From Collinsella sp. (lineage in GTDB: Bacteria > Actinomycetota > Coriobacteriia > Coriobacteriales > Coriobacteriaceae): DNA of 64,000 nt. A program made the position numbers and the translations under genes. The first letter of the stretch is position 1, and the number at the start of each line of letters is the position of its first letter. The stretch lies in the NCBI GenBank assembly GCA_019413925.1, contig DXMY01000045.1, positions 102,398 to 166,397 on the forward strand. Reading direction: 5' to 3'. This document shows positions 33,169-43,000 of this stretch, piece after piece. The notes below the pieces were generated by a model that ran no database searches, had not been told where the DNA came from, and saw only the letters and a program-made list of their open reading frames with translations.

Positions 33169-36100
33169 ATGCCTGTTCGAATCTATACCACCAATGCCGG
33201 CACGGATTTGAGTGATGCCGAGTCGGCGCTGCTTGCCGACCTTGTTGGCTGCCACGGACGTGCCGTGCTGCTGGCACCTACGTTTGCCGAGCTCGACCTG
33301 TGCCGTCATGATGCGGCGGAAGCCGGGATTTCGCTGGGTATTGACTACAAGACGCCTACATCGTGGCTTCGCTCGCTTTGGGAGCTTTTGGGCGACGGGC
33401 GCGGTTTCGTCGACAACCTGCAGCGCCAGATGCTGTTCTCGGACATGGTCACGCGTCTCGACGATGTCGACCTGCAGCCGCTTTCGCGCAGCCAGGGCAC
33501 AGTGCGCATGCTCGCGCGCATGGCCCGCGACGTGTTGCCGGGCGTTGCGGGGACGGGTGCCGAACGATGCCGTGGCGACAACTGCCAGCCTGAGCCAAAA
33601 AGCGATGCCGAGGCCCGTGTGTTCGAGCTTTTGCGCGCCTATGCGGGCGGTTTGGACCGTCGAGATATGGTCGAGCCCTGCGAGGCAGCTGGCATTATGA
33701 CCAGTGTCCTGGCCGATAGCCTGCCGGCGTGCACTCGCGCCGTATGCGTGCGCGGTATCACGTCGTTTACGCACGGTCTGCTCGAGCTGCTGTCTGCCGT
33801 GGCGAACAATGGGGGAGAGGTCGTCGTGCTGCTTGCACGCGAGCAGGCGGCGATGCGCGAGGAGCTTGCCGCGGCATTTGATGCCCGCGATGTGTTGTTT
33901 GAGATCGCGCCGCTGGGGAAGAACGCCGTCGCGTCTGATGCCGCTTGCGGGATCGCCGCTCAGCCTGCCTTTATTGAGGTCGCCGGCCCCCATGCCCGTG
34001 CTCATGTCTATACGGACGCAATTGATGATCTGGTAAAAGCGTGCCTGGGTTCCGAGGTCGCCGGCGCCGCGACGCCCGTCGACCCCGTGCGCGTGCTCGT
34101 TGTTTCTGCCCGGGCATCCCAGCTGTTCGGTGAGCTCGCCTCTCGTCTGGCGGCTCGTCATATCGCTGCCGAGACAACTGAGTTCACGGCGTTTTCCCAA
34201 TCCATTGCGGGCAGGCAGTTTGCGGCGCTTGCCGGCCTGATCGAGCGCATGAAGGCCGCCGATGAGGGCATGGCGTCAAAGACCGAGTGGTGGCCCGCGC
34301 CGGAGCTTACCGACTGGATCTACAGTCCGCTTTCGGGTGCCGACGCCGCGAGCGCCCGCGGCTTCGACAAGAACATGCGCTTGTCGCGCAGCAAGACCGC
34401 TGTGGGCGTCAAGAGCCTGCTGCAGAGCGTGCAGGGCCAGGTGAGGGGCGCCCGCAAGGCCGCCAGCGACGAAAACTGGTTTAAGAACGTGCCGTGTGTG
34501 GTCTCGGACGTGTTCCAGGCGCTGTGGCGCGACAAACCCGTGACGGCGCTCAAGGCCATGCTTGCCGTTGCCGAGGCGCTGCCCGATCGCGCTCTAGGCG
34601 GTCTTGACGGCCAGGCCCGTCGCCAGGCAGAGATGGCTTTGCTGCGCCATGCCATCGACATCCTTATGAACGATGCTCGCGCACTCGACGTGTCGCAGGC
34701 CGCGACCGTGCCGGTTCTCGACGGCGTTCGAACCAAGGTGGACAAGCGCAGTACCGCTTACGATTACGCGACCTACGAGGTCGATCGCACGCCACGGGCA
34801 CAAGTGCGCTTCGTGTCGCTTGCCGATGCGTCGGTTTTGCGTCCTGGCGGCTACGATGCCGTGCTGTTTGCCGATGTCGACCTGGACAGCTATCCGCTTT
34901 CGCACGAAGAGGGCCCGCTTGCCACGTTGACAGCCGAGCTGCGCCGCGACGGCGTGTCTTTGGAGCCCGCTGCCCTGCTGCGCGTGCGCTTTGGCCGTGC
35001 GATGCAGGCGGCGAGCGGTCCGGTCGCGCTCGCCCGTGTGACGCACGATCGCCAGGCACGCGAGTGCTACCCGGCAGCCGTATGGACCGAGCTGTGGGCA
35101 CATGCCGAGGCCGCTGGCGCTGCCAAGCCCATGCGCGTGGGCGAGGGCGATATCATCGCCGACTTTGATCCCGCGGCAGGTGAAGGCCTCAAGCGCGAGC
35201 GCGTGACCTGTGAAGCCCCTCAGCATCTGAGTGCCGAGGCCGTGCCGTATTTGGTCCTGCGCCGTCGCGATGGCGAGGGTGAGGACGCGCCGCTCGTGCC
35301 GCGTCTGACGTCCGCCTCGCAGATCGAGGCCTATTCGACCTGCCCGCTATGCTGGTTCGTCTCGTACCGCGTGAAGCCCCAGTCGATCGACGCGGGCTTT
35401 GGCAACATGGAAAAGGGCAACTTTGTCCACGACGTGCTGGAGCATCTGCATGCCCGTCTGCCCCAAGAGGGCATGGAGCGCGTGACGCCCGAGAATCTGC
35501 CGCGCGCACAGGAGCTGCTGCACGAGGTCTTTGACGAGACGTTGGCCGAGCACGCCGGCAAGCGCGGCACGGAGGGCCCGCTGGTGCCGCTCTCTGCGGT
35601 GGAGGAACGCCAGGTGGCCGAGATCTTGCCGCAGCTGGAGGGTGTGCTTGCCTACGAGTCCGAGGCACTTGCCCCCTTTGCCCCGCGCTACCTGGAGTTC
35701 GCCTTCAACGAGCTCAAGGTCGAGTATGCCGGTTGGCCGCTTGGCGGGCGCATCGACCGCGTGGACGTGGACGCCGAGAATCGTGCCGTGGTGATCGACT
35801 ACAAGCATCGCACGGGCGTTGAGGAGTTTAAGCTCGCCGACCCCACGGTGCGCGACGAGGAATCGGGCACGGCGCCCATCGACGATCCGCGCTGGTTGCC
35901 ACCACATACCCAAACGCTCATCTACGCCCAGGCCATGCGCCGGGCGCTGGATTTGGACACCCGCGCGGCGCTCTACTTTTCGACCAAGGGCGGCAAGCCG
36001 GCGTTGCGCGGTGCCGCGAGCGCCGAGCTGCTCGAGGAAGAGCGCGGCGACGGTCGCATCCCGGGCCTTAAGAAAGGTTTCCCCGGCGAGGGTGGCAGCA

Positions 36101-36264
36101 TGGACTTCGACGCCCTGCTCGATCGCGTTGAGGCCGGCATCGCCGAGCGCCTGCGCGAGCTCGAGGCAGGCAACGTTGCCGCCGTCGACCCGACGTCGGC
36201 TCAGGCCGCGCATGCGCGCTGCTCGTATAACCACGAAGGAACGTTTGTAAGGAGGAACGTGTAG
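33169..36264 (+). CDS. AddB-like PD-(D/E)XK exonuclease subunit
   Basis: A 1031-residue protein, probable partner of the helicase-nuclease encoded four bases downstream; together they would resect double-strand breaks. The inactivated-helicase-like N-terminal portion is followed by a RecB-type nuclease domain: GGRIDRVDVD and VVIDYKHRTG near residues 860-880, then QTLIYAQAMRRAL. AddB normally holds a [4Fe-4S] cluster with one Cys before and three after the nuclease. Here there are TCPLC near 725 and a single Cys near the end (HARCSYN), so the cluster looks incomplete. The ATG follows GCGGAGGACC. I leave the symbol blank because sequence similarity to characterised AddB is only architectural. 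Confidence 0.82.
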   Translation: MPVRIYTTNAGTDLSDAESALLADLVGCHGRAVLLAPTFAELDLCRHDAAEAGISLGIDYKTPTSWLRSLWELLGDGRGFVDNLQRQMLFSDMVTRLDDVDLQPLSRSQGTVRMLARMARDVLPGVAGTGAERCRGDNCQPEPKSDAEARVFELLRAYAGGLDRRDMVEPCEAAGIMTSVLADSLPACTRAVCVRGITSFTHGLLELLSAVANNGGEVVVLLAREQAAMREELAAAFDARDVLFEIAPLGKNAVASDAACGIAAQPAFIEVAGPHARAHVYTDAIDDLVKACLGSEVAGAATPVDPVRVLVVSARASQLFGELASRLAARHIAAETTEFTAFSQSIAGRQFAALAGLIERMKAADEGMASKTEWWPAPELTDWIYSPLSGADAASARGFDKNMRLSRSKTAVGVKSLLQSVQGQVRGARKAASDENWFKNVPCVVSDVFQALWRDKPVTALKAMLAVAEALPDRALGGLDGQARRQAEMALLRHAIDILMNDARALDVSQAATVPVLDGVRTKVDKRSTAYDYATYEVDRTPRAQVRFVSLADASVLRPGGYDAVLFADVDLDSYPLSHEEGPLATLTAELRRDGVSLEPAALLRVRFGRAMQAASGPVALARVTHDRQARECYPAAVWTELWAHAEAAGAAKPMRVGEGDIIADFDPAAGEGLKRERVTCEAPQHLSAEAVPYLVLRRRDGEGEDAPLVPRLTSASQIEAYSTCPLCWFVSYRVKPQSIDAGFGNMEKGNFVHDVLEHLHARLPQEGMERVTPENLPRAQELLHEVFDETLAEHAGKRGTEGPLVPLSAVEERQVAEILPQLEGVLAYESEALAPFAPRYLEFAFNELKVEYAGWPLGGRIDRVDVDAENRAVVIDYKHRTGVEEFKLADPTVRDEESGTAPIDDPRWLPPHTQTLIYAQAMRRALDLDTRAALYFSTKGGKPALRGAASAELLEEERGDGRIPGLKKGFPGEGGSMDFDALLDRVEAGIAERLRELEAGNVAAVDPTSAQAAHARCSYNHEGTFVRRNV

Positions 36265-36267
36265 ACC

Positions 36268-39200
36268 ATGGATCTTTCGACTTTGATGCCGCAACAGCTG
36301 CAGATTGTCAAAACGCTCGACCGTCCGCTGTTTGTCTCGGCGGGCGCCGGTTCGGGCAAGACCTTTACCCTCACGCGTCGCATCGTCTACGCGCTCTCGC
36401 CTGAATCCGGTCCGTTCGTTGAACATCTTGACCAGGTGCTCGCCATTACCTTTACCAAAGATGCCGCGGCCGAGATCCGTGACCGCGTGCGCCGTGCGCT
36501 TATCGACGAGGGCATGGACGAGGAAGCACTGACCGTCGACGACGCGTGGATCTCGACCATTCACGGCATGTGCTCGCGTATCCTGCGCGCGCATGCGCTG
36601 GAGCTGGGCATCGACCCCGAGTTCACGGTGCTCACCGATACCGACGAGCTTATGGACCAGGCTGTTGAGCATGTGTTGGCCCGCGCGACGGCGCCCGATG
36701 CCGCCCCCGAGCTCGCGGCATCGCTCAAGGCCCTCTATGCCTGGTATCCCATGGCGGGCGAGGGCGGTTCCTTTGGCGCTGGCGCGACCATCAAGGGCCT
36801 GGTGCGCGACCTGCTGGAGCTGTCGAGCCAGTTGCCGGGCGGTATGGACGACGCGTGCGTGGCGCGCGGGCAGGCCGATACCTCGGCACTCGCCGATGCC
36901 TATCGCGCGGCGCTGGGCGCAAGCAAGGCCGCGACCGAGAAGGCGCAGATGGCACTCGACGCCATTGACGCGTTCGAGGCGAGCGGCAAGACCATGGCCG
37001 ATGCAGCGCGACTCATGATGTCGTGCACCATGCCGCGCGCGAGCAAGGCATTCCCTAAGGAGCAGGTCGAGCTGCTCAAGGCCGAGGCCGCCGATGCGTT
37101 TATCAATATCGTGCTTGCCTGCGGTGGCCCGGCGCTCGATGCGCTGGTGGGCCTGGCCCGTTCCGTGGAGGCTGAGTATCGCGCGCTGAAGGCTGCCCAG
37201 TCCGCCCTCGATAATAACGACCTGCTGCGTATGGCCTACGAGGCCCTGCGCGATTACCCTGCCATCCGTGCTGCGTACGAGGGCCGCTTTAAGATGGTCA
37301 TGATCGATGAGTTTCAGGATACCGACCAGATGCAGGTCGATCTGATACGCTACCTGACGGGTGCGGGGGAGCGCGCGCTGTGCACCGTGGGCGATGCGCA
37401 GCAGTCCATCTATCGCTTCCGTGGCGCCGAGGTCGAGGTGTTCCGTCGTCAGGAGCGCAAGGTGGGCTCGTCTGCCGCGCCCGAGGCGACTGCCGTGGCC
37501 GATGCCCCTGCCGGCGAACTCGTCAAACTCGTGCGCAACTTCCGCAGCCATGACGAGGTGCTGCGTTACGTGGCACGCGTCTTCGACGGCGATGACGGCG
37601 GCCTGATGCAGGGCTTTTTGGATCTTGAGGCGAGCGACGGCCGCAAGGACACGCTGGTGGCGGACGCCTCGCGCCGCCAGGCCCTCTTTGTTGCCGGCGG
37701 CAGTATGCAGGAGCGCACACAGGCCAAGGCCCGCGCGATCGCCGAGCGCTTCCGCGCGCTTGCCGATGCCGGCCAGCCCCAGGGCGGCATGGTACTGCTG
37801 CTGGGCCGCATGACCAACGCCGATGTCTACGCCCAGGCCTTCCGCGATCAGGGGCTCGACTGCGTCATCGCAGGCGGCTCGGTCTTTGCCCAGGCAGCCG
37901 AGGTGCAGACGGTGCGTGCCCTGGTCTGCGCGCTCGCCAATCCGGCCGATACGGCGCAGGGCCTTATGCCGCTGCTCGCCTCGCCGATGTTTGCGCTCGG
38001 CGCCCAGGAGTTCCTGGCGCTGGCGACCAAGCTCGATGGCGAGACGGGGGAGACCTCGCGCCGGAATATCGACATGGGCATCATGAGCGATTCCGATGTG
38101 CCGGGCTTGCAGGGCTTGCCGCTTGTGACGCGTGCCCGCGAGGTGCTGCGCTACGCACTGCGTCGCGTGGGGCGTGATTCGTTCGCCGCCATCGCGCGCG
38201 ACGTGGTCAATGCCTCCGGCTGGTTCGTGCGCCTGGCGCAGCGCGGCCCCGAGGGCAAGGCCATCGCCGCCAACGTGCTCAAGGCGCTCGACGCCGTGGC
38301 CGAGGAGGAGGCCGAGTTCGGCAACTCGCCGCGTTCCATCGCGCTGGCCTTCGACCGCTTCTTGGCGGGCAAGGAGGCCCCGGGTGCCCTCAACGAGGAG
38401 GGCGACGGCGCGGTGCGCATCATGACCGTGCATGCGTCCAAGGGTCTGGAGTATCCGGTCGTAGCGGTTGCCGAGTGTTTTGGCGTGCGCAAGCCGTCCG
38501 GTGCGGCTCAGATGGGGCGTGTCGAGGGCGGAGCGCAGGTCGTGGCACTGCCAGCTCGTTTTGATGGCGTTAAGCTTGCCGATGGGACCTTTGTGAAGGG
38601 CGATGACGTCAAAAAGCAGTTTGAGCATGCGTTTAAGGGCAAGGGCACGTCGCTGTGGCTGCCGCCGGAGCTCATGGAGGACGTCTGTGCGACGGGTTCT
38701 CCCGCCGAGGCATTTGCTCGCCTGCGCAACGACGACCTGCAGCTTTCGCTCGAGGAGCGGGCCCGCTTGCTCTATGTCGCCATGACGCGAGCGCGTGAGC
38801 TGGTCATTCTGGCGATGGATGCCGGCGTGAGCCGCGGCAAGGTGACGGCGCCGACCTTTGATGTCGAGACCGATCTGACCTACGATGTGCTGCGCCGTAT
38901 TTTGCCGACCGATGCTCTGGATATGCCGCAGCTCGATGCCGACCGCTTGGTGTTCGACAACTCCCAGCTGGGCGACTACGAGCTCATTTCGCTCGCGGGC
39001 TTTACCTTTGGCGAGCAGACGTTTGAGGCCAACGCTTCGCTGGATGCCGAGGGCAGGCTTGTTCGTGGCGATGCCGATACGGATGCTGCCGACGATTCGG
39101 CCAGTACAATCGTCCCCGGTCCTGTCGACCCCAAGCCCGATTCGTTCGAGCTTGTGTATCCCCAGGCAGTGGGCGTGCGCATGGGCATCTGTCCGTATCC

Positions 39201-39900
39201 GATGCGTGACTCGTATAGCTACTCGTCAATTGCCGCGGCACTCCATGCCGAGACGGAAGACCGTGCCGCCGAGGCTCGTGTTCCCATGGACGAGGCCGGC
39301 GATGATGCGGAGTCGGATGGTTCCGAGATGACGGACGCAGACGTGGCCGCTGTCGAGCCCGCCGGCAATCCCATGGCGCTGGGCTCGGCCTTCCACGCCG
39401 CCTGCCAGTGGCTCATCGAGATGGGTGCCGATGCGCTGCCCGCTGAGCGTGCCGACGCCCTGGCTCGCCTGTGGCACCTGACGCCAGAACAGCGCGAGCG
39501 CTTCGATGTCGCTCTGGAGCGCTGGCTCAAGTCGTCGGTTCGTGCCGAGCTGTTCGCGTGGCCGTGCGTTCGCGCCGAGGTGCCGTTCTTCTCGCTGGGC
39601 TGCGAGGACGAGGACATCGCCCGCTACGGTGCATATGCCGAAGGCGCCATCGACGCTTTGGCGACCGACCCGGCCGATCCGTCACGCGCACTGGTCATCG
39701 ATTACAAGACGGGTGGCACGCCGGATGAGACGCCGGACCAGCTGCTCGAGAAGCACGCCCTGCAGGCGCGCGTCTACGCCGACGTGTTGCACAAGGCGGG
39801 CTTTGAGACGGTGACGGTCAAGTTCGTTCGCGTGGAGCAGGCGAATCCAGCCATCTTCGTCGAACCCGCCGAACCTCAGGTAGTCATCTACAATCTCTAG
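36268..39900 (+). CDS. AddA-like UvrD-type helicase/nuclease
   Basis: A 1210-residue superfamily 1 helicase with a C-terminal nuclease. Helicase motifs: GAGSGKT at 26-32, IDEFQDTD near 347, GDAQQSIYRFRGAE near 373, VHASKGLEYPVV near 720 and LYVAMTRAREL near 835. The RecB-type nuclease has YAEGAIDALATD and VIDYKTGG near 1125-1150. This is the AddA layout. It follows the AddB-like gene by three bases (GGAGG site inside that gene's end), so the two are co-translated. Confidence 0.88.
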   Translation: MDLSTLMPQQLQIVKTLDRPLFVSAGAGSGKTFTLTRRIVYALSPESGPFVEHLDQVLAITFTKDAAAEIRDRVRRALIDEGMDEEALTVDDAWISTIHGMCSRILRAHALELGIDPEFTVLTDTDELMDQAVEHVLARATAPDAAPELAASLKALYAWYPMAGEGGSFGAGATIKGLVRDLLELSSQLPGGMDDACVARGQADTSALADAYRAALGASKAATEKAQMALDAIDAFEASGKTMADAARLMMSCTMPRASKAFPKEQVELLKAEAADAFINIVLACGGPALDALVGLARSVEAEYRALKAAQSALDNNDLLRMAYEALRDYPAIRAAYEGRFKMVMIDEFQDTDQMQVDLIRYLTGAGERALCTVGDAQQSIYRFRGAEVEVFRRQERKVGSSAAPEATAVADAPAGELVKLVRNFRSHDEVLRYVARVFDGDDGGLMQGFLDLEASDGRKDTLVADASRRQALFVAGGSMQERTQAKARAIAERFRALADAGQPQGGMVLLLGRMTNADVYAQAFRDQGLDCVIAGGSVFAQAAEVQTVRALVCALANPADTAQGLMPLLASPMFALGAQEFLALATKLDGETGETSRRNIDMGIMSDSDVPGLQGLPLVTRAREVLRYALRRVGRDSFAAIARDVVNASGWFVRLAQRGPEGKAIAANVLKALDAVAEEEAEFGNSPRSIALAFDRFLAGKEAPGALNEEGDGAVRIMTVHASKGLEYPVVAVAECFGVRKPSGAAQMGRVEGGAQVVALPARFDGVKLADGTFVKGDDVKKQFEHAFKGKGTSLWLPPELMEDVCATGSPAEAFARLRNDDLQLSLEERARLLYVAMTRARELVILAMDAGVSRGKVTAPTFDVETDLTYDVLRRILPTDALDMPQLDADRLVFDNSQLGDYELISLAGFTFGEQTFEANASLDAEGRLVRGDADTDAADDSASTIVPGPVDPKPDSFELVYPQAVGVRMGICPYPMRDSYSYSSIAAALHAETEDRAAEARVPMDEAGDDAESDGSEMTDADVAAVEPAGNPMALGSAFHAACQWLIEMGADALPAERADALARLWHLTPEQRERFDVALERWLKSSVRAELFAWPCVRAEVPFFSLGCEDEDIARYGAYAEGAIDALATDPADPSRALVIDYKTGGTPDETPDQLLEKHALQARVYADVLHKAGFETVTVKFVRVEQANPAIFVEPAEPQVVIYNL

Positions 39901-39912
39901 CCCTCAGATAAC

Positions 39913-39975
39913 TTGCGGTGGAATACGGGCTGTTTTGGCCAAAAAAGCCGCCAAACAGTCCGCATTTCACCGCAA
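39913..39975. repeat. Long inverted repeat between AddA-like gene and dnaE
   Basis: Arms 39913-39939 and 39950-39975 (TTGCGGTG at the outer end, GTTTTGGC at the inner end) pair with about four mismatches around a 10 nt loop containing AAAAAAG. It lacks the GGGAC core of the other units. Position after the helicase suggests it may act as a weak terminator, but no T-run follows. Confidence 0.7.
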
Positions 39976-40076
39976 CTGCAAGAGGAGCCGTGTTGGTTTG
40001 GCTAGGTTCGGGTGCTGTCCGTGCCGTGCGGTAAAATCGTTCAGTCAGAACACGAACCCGCATCGGAGCTCATCAC

Positions 40077-43000
40077 ATGGCATTCGTCCATCTGCACAAT
40101 CACACTGTTTTCTCCATGCTCGACGGCGCAACCCGTATCCAGGATATGGTCAATCGTGCCGTTGAACTTGGCATGCCCGCCGTGGCCATTACCGACCACG
40201 GCTACATGTATGGCGTGCCCGACCTAGCGCTGGCCTGCGACGCCGTCAATCACAACACGCCCGAGTACAAAACCTGGAGCCACGACAAGGCCTTCTTGGA
40301 AAAGGACCGCCGCGACGAGCTGGTGGAGCCCGACCCCGAGGCAAACCCGCGCGAGCATGCCCAGTACGTCAAAGACATGGCCATGTGGGACGAGAAGGGC
40401 AACATCGACGAGCTCAAACCGCCCCTGGTCATCAAGCCCATCTTTGGCTGCGAGGTCTACTTTACGCCGGACGAGACCCTTGCCCGCGACCACAAGCCCG
40501 AGCTCTACCACATGATCCTTCTGGCCAAGGACCAGGAGGGCTACGTCAACCTAATGCAGACGGTCTCCGAGGCCGCCGTGCAGGGCTTTTACTACAAGCC
40601 GCGCGTGACGCTCGACAACCTGCGCCGCCATGCCAAGGGCATGATCTGCACGAGCGCCTGTATCGCGGGCATCATCCCCAAATACATCGACCGCGGCGAC
40701 ATGGAAGGCGCCATCAAGTGGGCCGAGACCTTCCGTGATACCTTCGAGCCCGGTGACTTCTACATCGAGATCCAGGAACACGGCATCACCACCGACAACG
40801 GCCTGACTGACGAGCAGATGGACCGCACGCTCATCGACATCGCCAAGCAGGTGGGCGTCAAGGTCATCGCCACCAACGACTTCCACTACCTGCGCCGCGA
40901 GGATGCGCCCGTGCAGGACGTCATCATGTGTATTGGCATGAACGCCAAGGTCGATGACCCCAACCGCATGCGCATGACCGGCTCGGAGTTTTACATGAAG
41001 ACCGAGGAGGAGATGCGGGCGATGTTCCCGTATTGCCCCGAGGCCTGCGACAACACGCTCGAGATCGCCGACAAGTGCTACGTTGAGCTGGACTGGGACT
41101 CTATCATCCTGCCGCGCTTTCCGTTGCTCGATCCCGGCGAGACGCACGAGAGCCAGTTCCGCCGCGAGTGCGAGAAGGGCCTGCGCCAGCACTATGGCGA
41201 CGACTGGGCCACGCGCGAGATCGGTGGCGTCAACATCAAAGAGCGCTTTGAGTACGAATACAAGGTCATTTGCGACAAGGGCTTTGCCGCCTACTTTTTG
41301 ATCGTTGCCGAGTACGTGCAATGGGCTAAGGACAACGGCATCGGCGTCGGCCCCGGCCGTGGCTCGGCCGCCGGCGCTATCGTCGCCTACGCCATGAACA
41401 TCACCGCGTTCGACCCGCTCGAGAACGGCCTGATGTTCGAGAGGTTCCTGTCCCCGCAACGTACCGAGATGCCCGATATCGATATGGACTTCGACGATGA
41501 GCGACGCCTCGAGGTCGTGGAGCACGTTCGTCAGCTCTACGGCCCCGAGAAGGTCACCCACGTCATCACCTACTCGACCATCAAGGCCAAGCAGGCCATC
41601 AACGACGCCGCGCGCGTCCTGGACTACCCGGTCTACATGGGCCAGCGCCTGTCCAAGATGGTCTCGAGCGACCCCAAGGTCAAGCTCAAGCAGGTACTCG
41701 AAAAGCAACCCGGCAAAGAGGATCTGTTTAACCCCGATTTTGCCGAGGCCTATAAAAAGGACGACGACGCTCGCCGCATCATCGACACGGCGCTCTCGAT
41801 CGAGGGCCTCACCCGTGGCGAGGGCGTGCACGCGTGCGCCGTTCTGATCTGCCGCGACCCCGTCAACGAGCACGTGCCCACCAAGCTCGACACCAAGGGC
41901 GGCGTCGAGATTACCCAGTACGAGGGCCATACCGTTGCCGACATGGGCCTGCTCAAGATGGACTTCCTGGGCCTGCGTACGCTGACGGTTATCTCCAAGG
42001 CAAAGGCCAACATCAAAAAGAACTTCGGCATCGACATCAAAGAGGAAGATATTCCCTTTGACGATCCCGAGATCTTTAAGCTCATGGGTTCCGGCCACAC
42101 CGCCGGCGTCTTCCAGGTCGAGTCCGCCGGCATGACGGCCACGATCAAGAACATGAAGCCCACCGAGTACAAGCACGTCGTAGCATTGATCGCCCTGTAC
42201 CGCCCGGGCCCGCTGGGCGCCGGCATGGTTTCGTCCTACATCAACCGTATGAACGGCAAGGAGCCGGCCGTCTCCTACGACGACCGTCTGGACGACATCC
42301 TGGGCGAAACCTACGGCACCATGGTCTACCAGGAGCAGGTTATGCTCATCTCCGTCGAGATGTGCGGCTTCTCCAAGGGCGAATCGGACTCGCGTATCCG
42401 TAAGCCCGTGGCTAAGAAGAAGATTAAGCTGCTCACGTCGACGGTGCTCCACTGGGAGGATGGCTCGGACGAGACCACCTACGACCACTGGATGAACGGC
42501 GCTATCAAGAACAACTACACGCGCGAGGTCGCCCAGAAGATTTGGGACGATGTTCTCGAGTTCGCATCCTACGCCTTCAACAAGTCGCACTCCGCCGGCT
42601 ACGCCATTCTGGTTATGCAGACGGCATGGCTCAAGGCGCACTATCCGCACGAGTACATGGCGGCCGTTCTGACGTCCTACACGGGCAAGACCGACAAGAT
42701 CGTGCACTACGTCTCGGCATGCCGTCACGACGGTATCCCCGTGCTTTCGCCAGATGTCAACGAGTCCGGTACCGAGTTCACGGCTACCAAGGAGGGCGTG
42801 CGCTTTGGTCTGGCCGGCATCCGCGGCGTGGGCACCGGCGTGGCACAGGCGATTATCGCCGAGCGCGAGGCGGGCGGCCCGTTTAAGACGTTGCATGACT
42901 TTGTCGAGCGCGTGGACTCGAGCCAGGCCAACCGTCGCGTGATTGAATCGCTGATCAAGGCAGGCGCCTTCGACTCCACGGGCTATCCGCGCCGCCAGAT

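Noticed and set aside
35347..38628. 1093-codon open frame antisense to the AddB/AddA-like genes
   Set aside because: It crosses two well-supported genes, has His/Arg/Ala-rich shadow composition and no recognisable motif. GC-rich third positions keep the antisense frame open.
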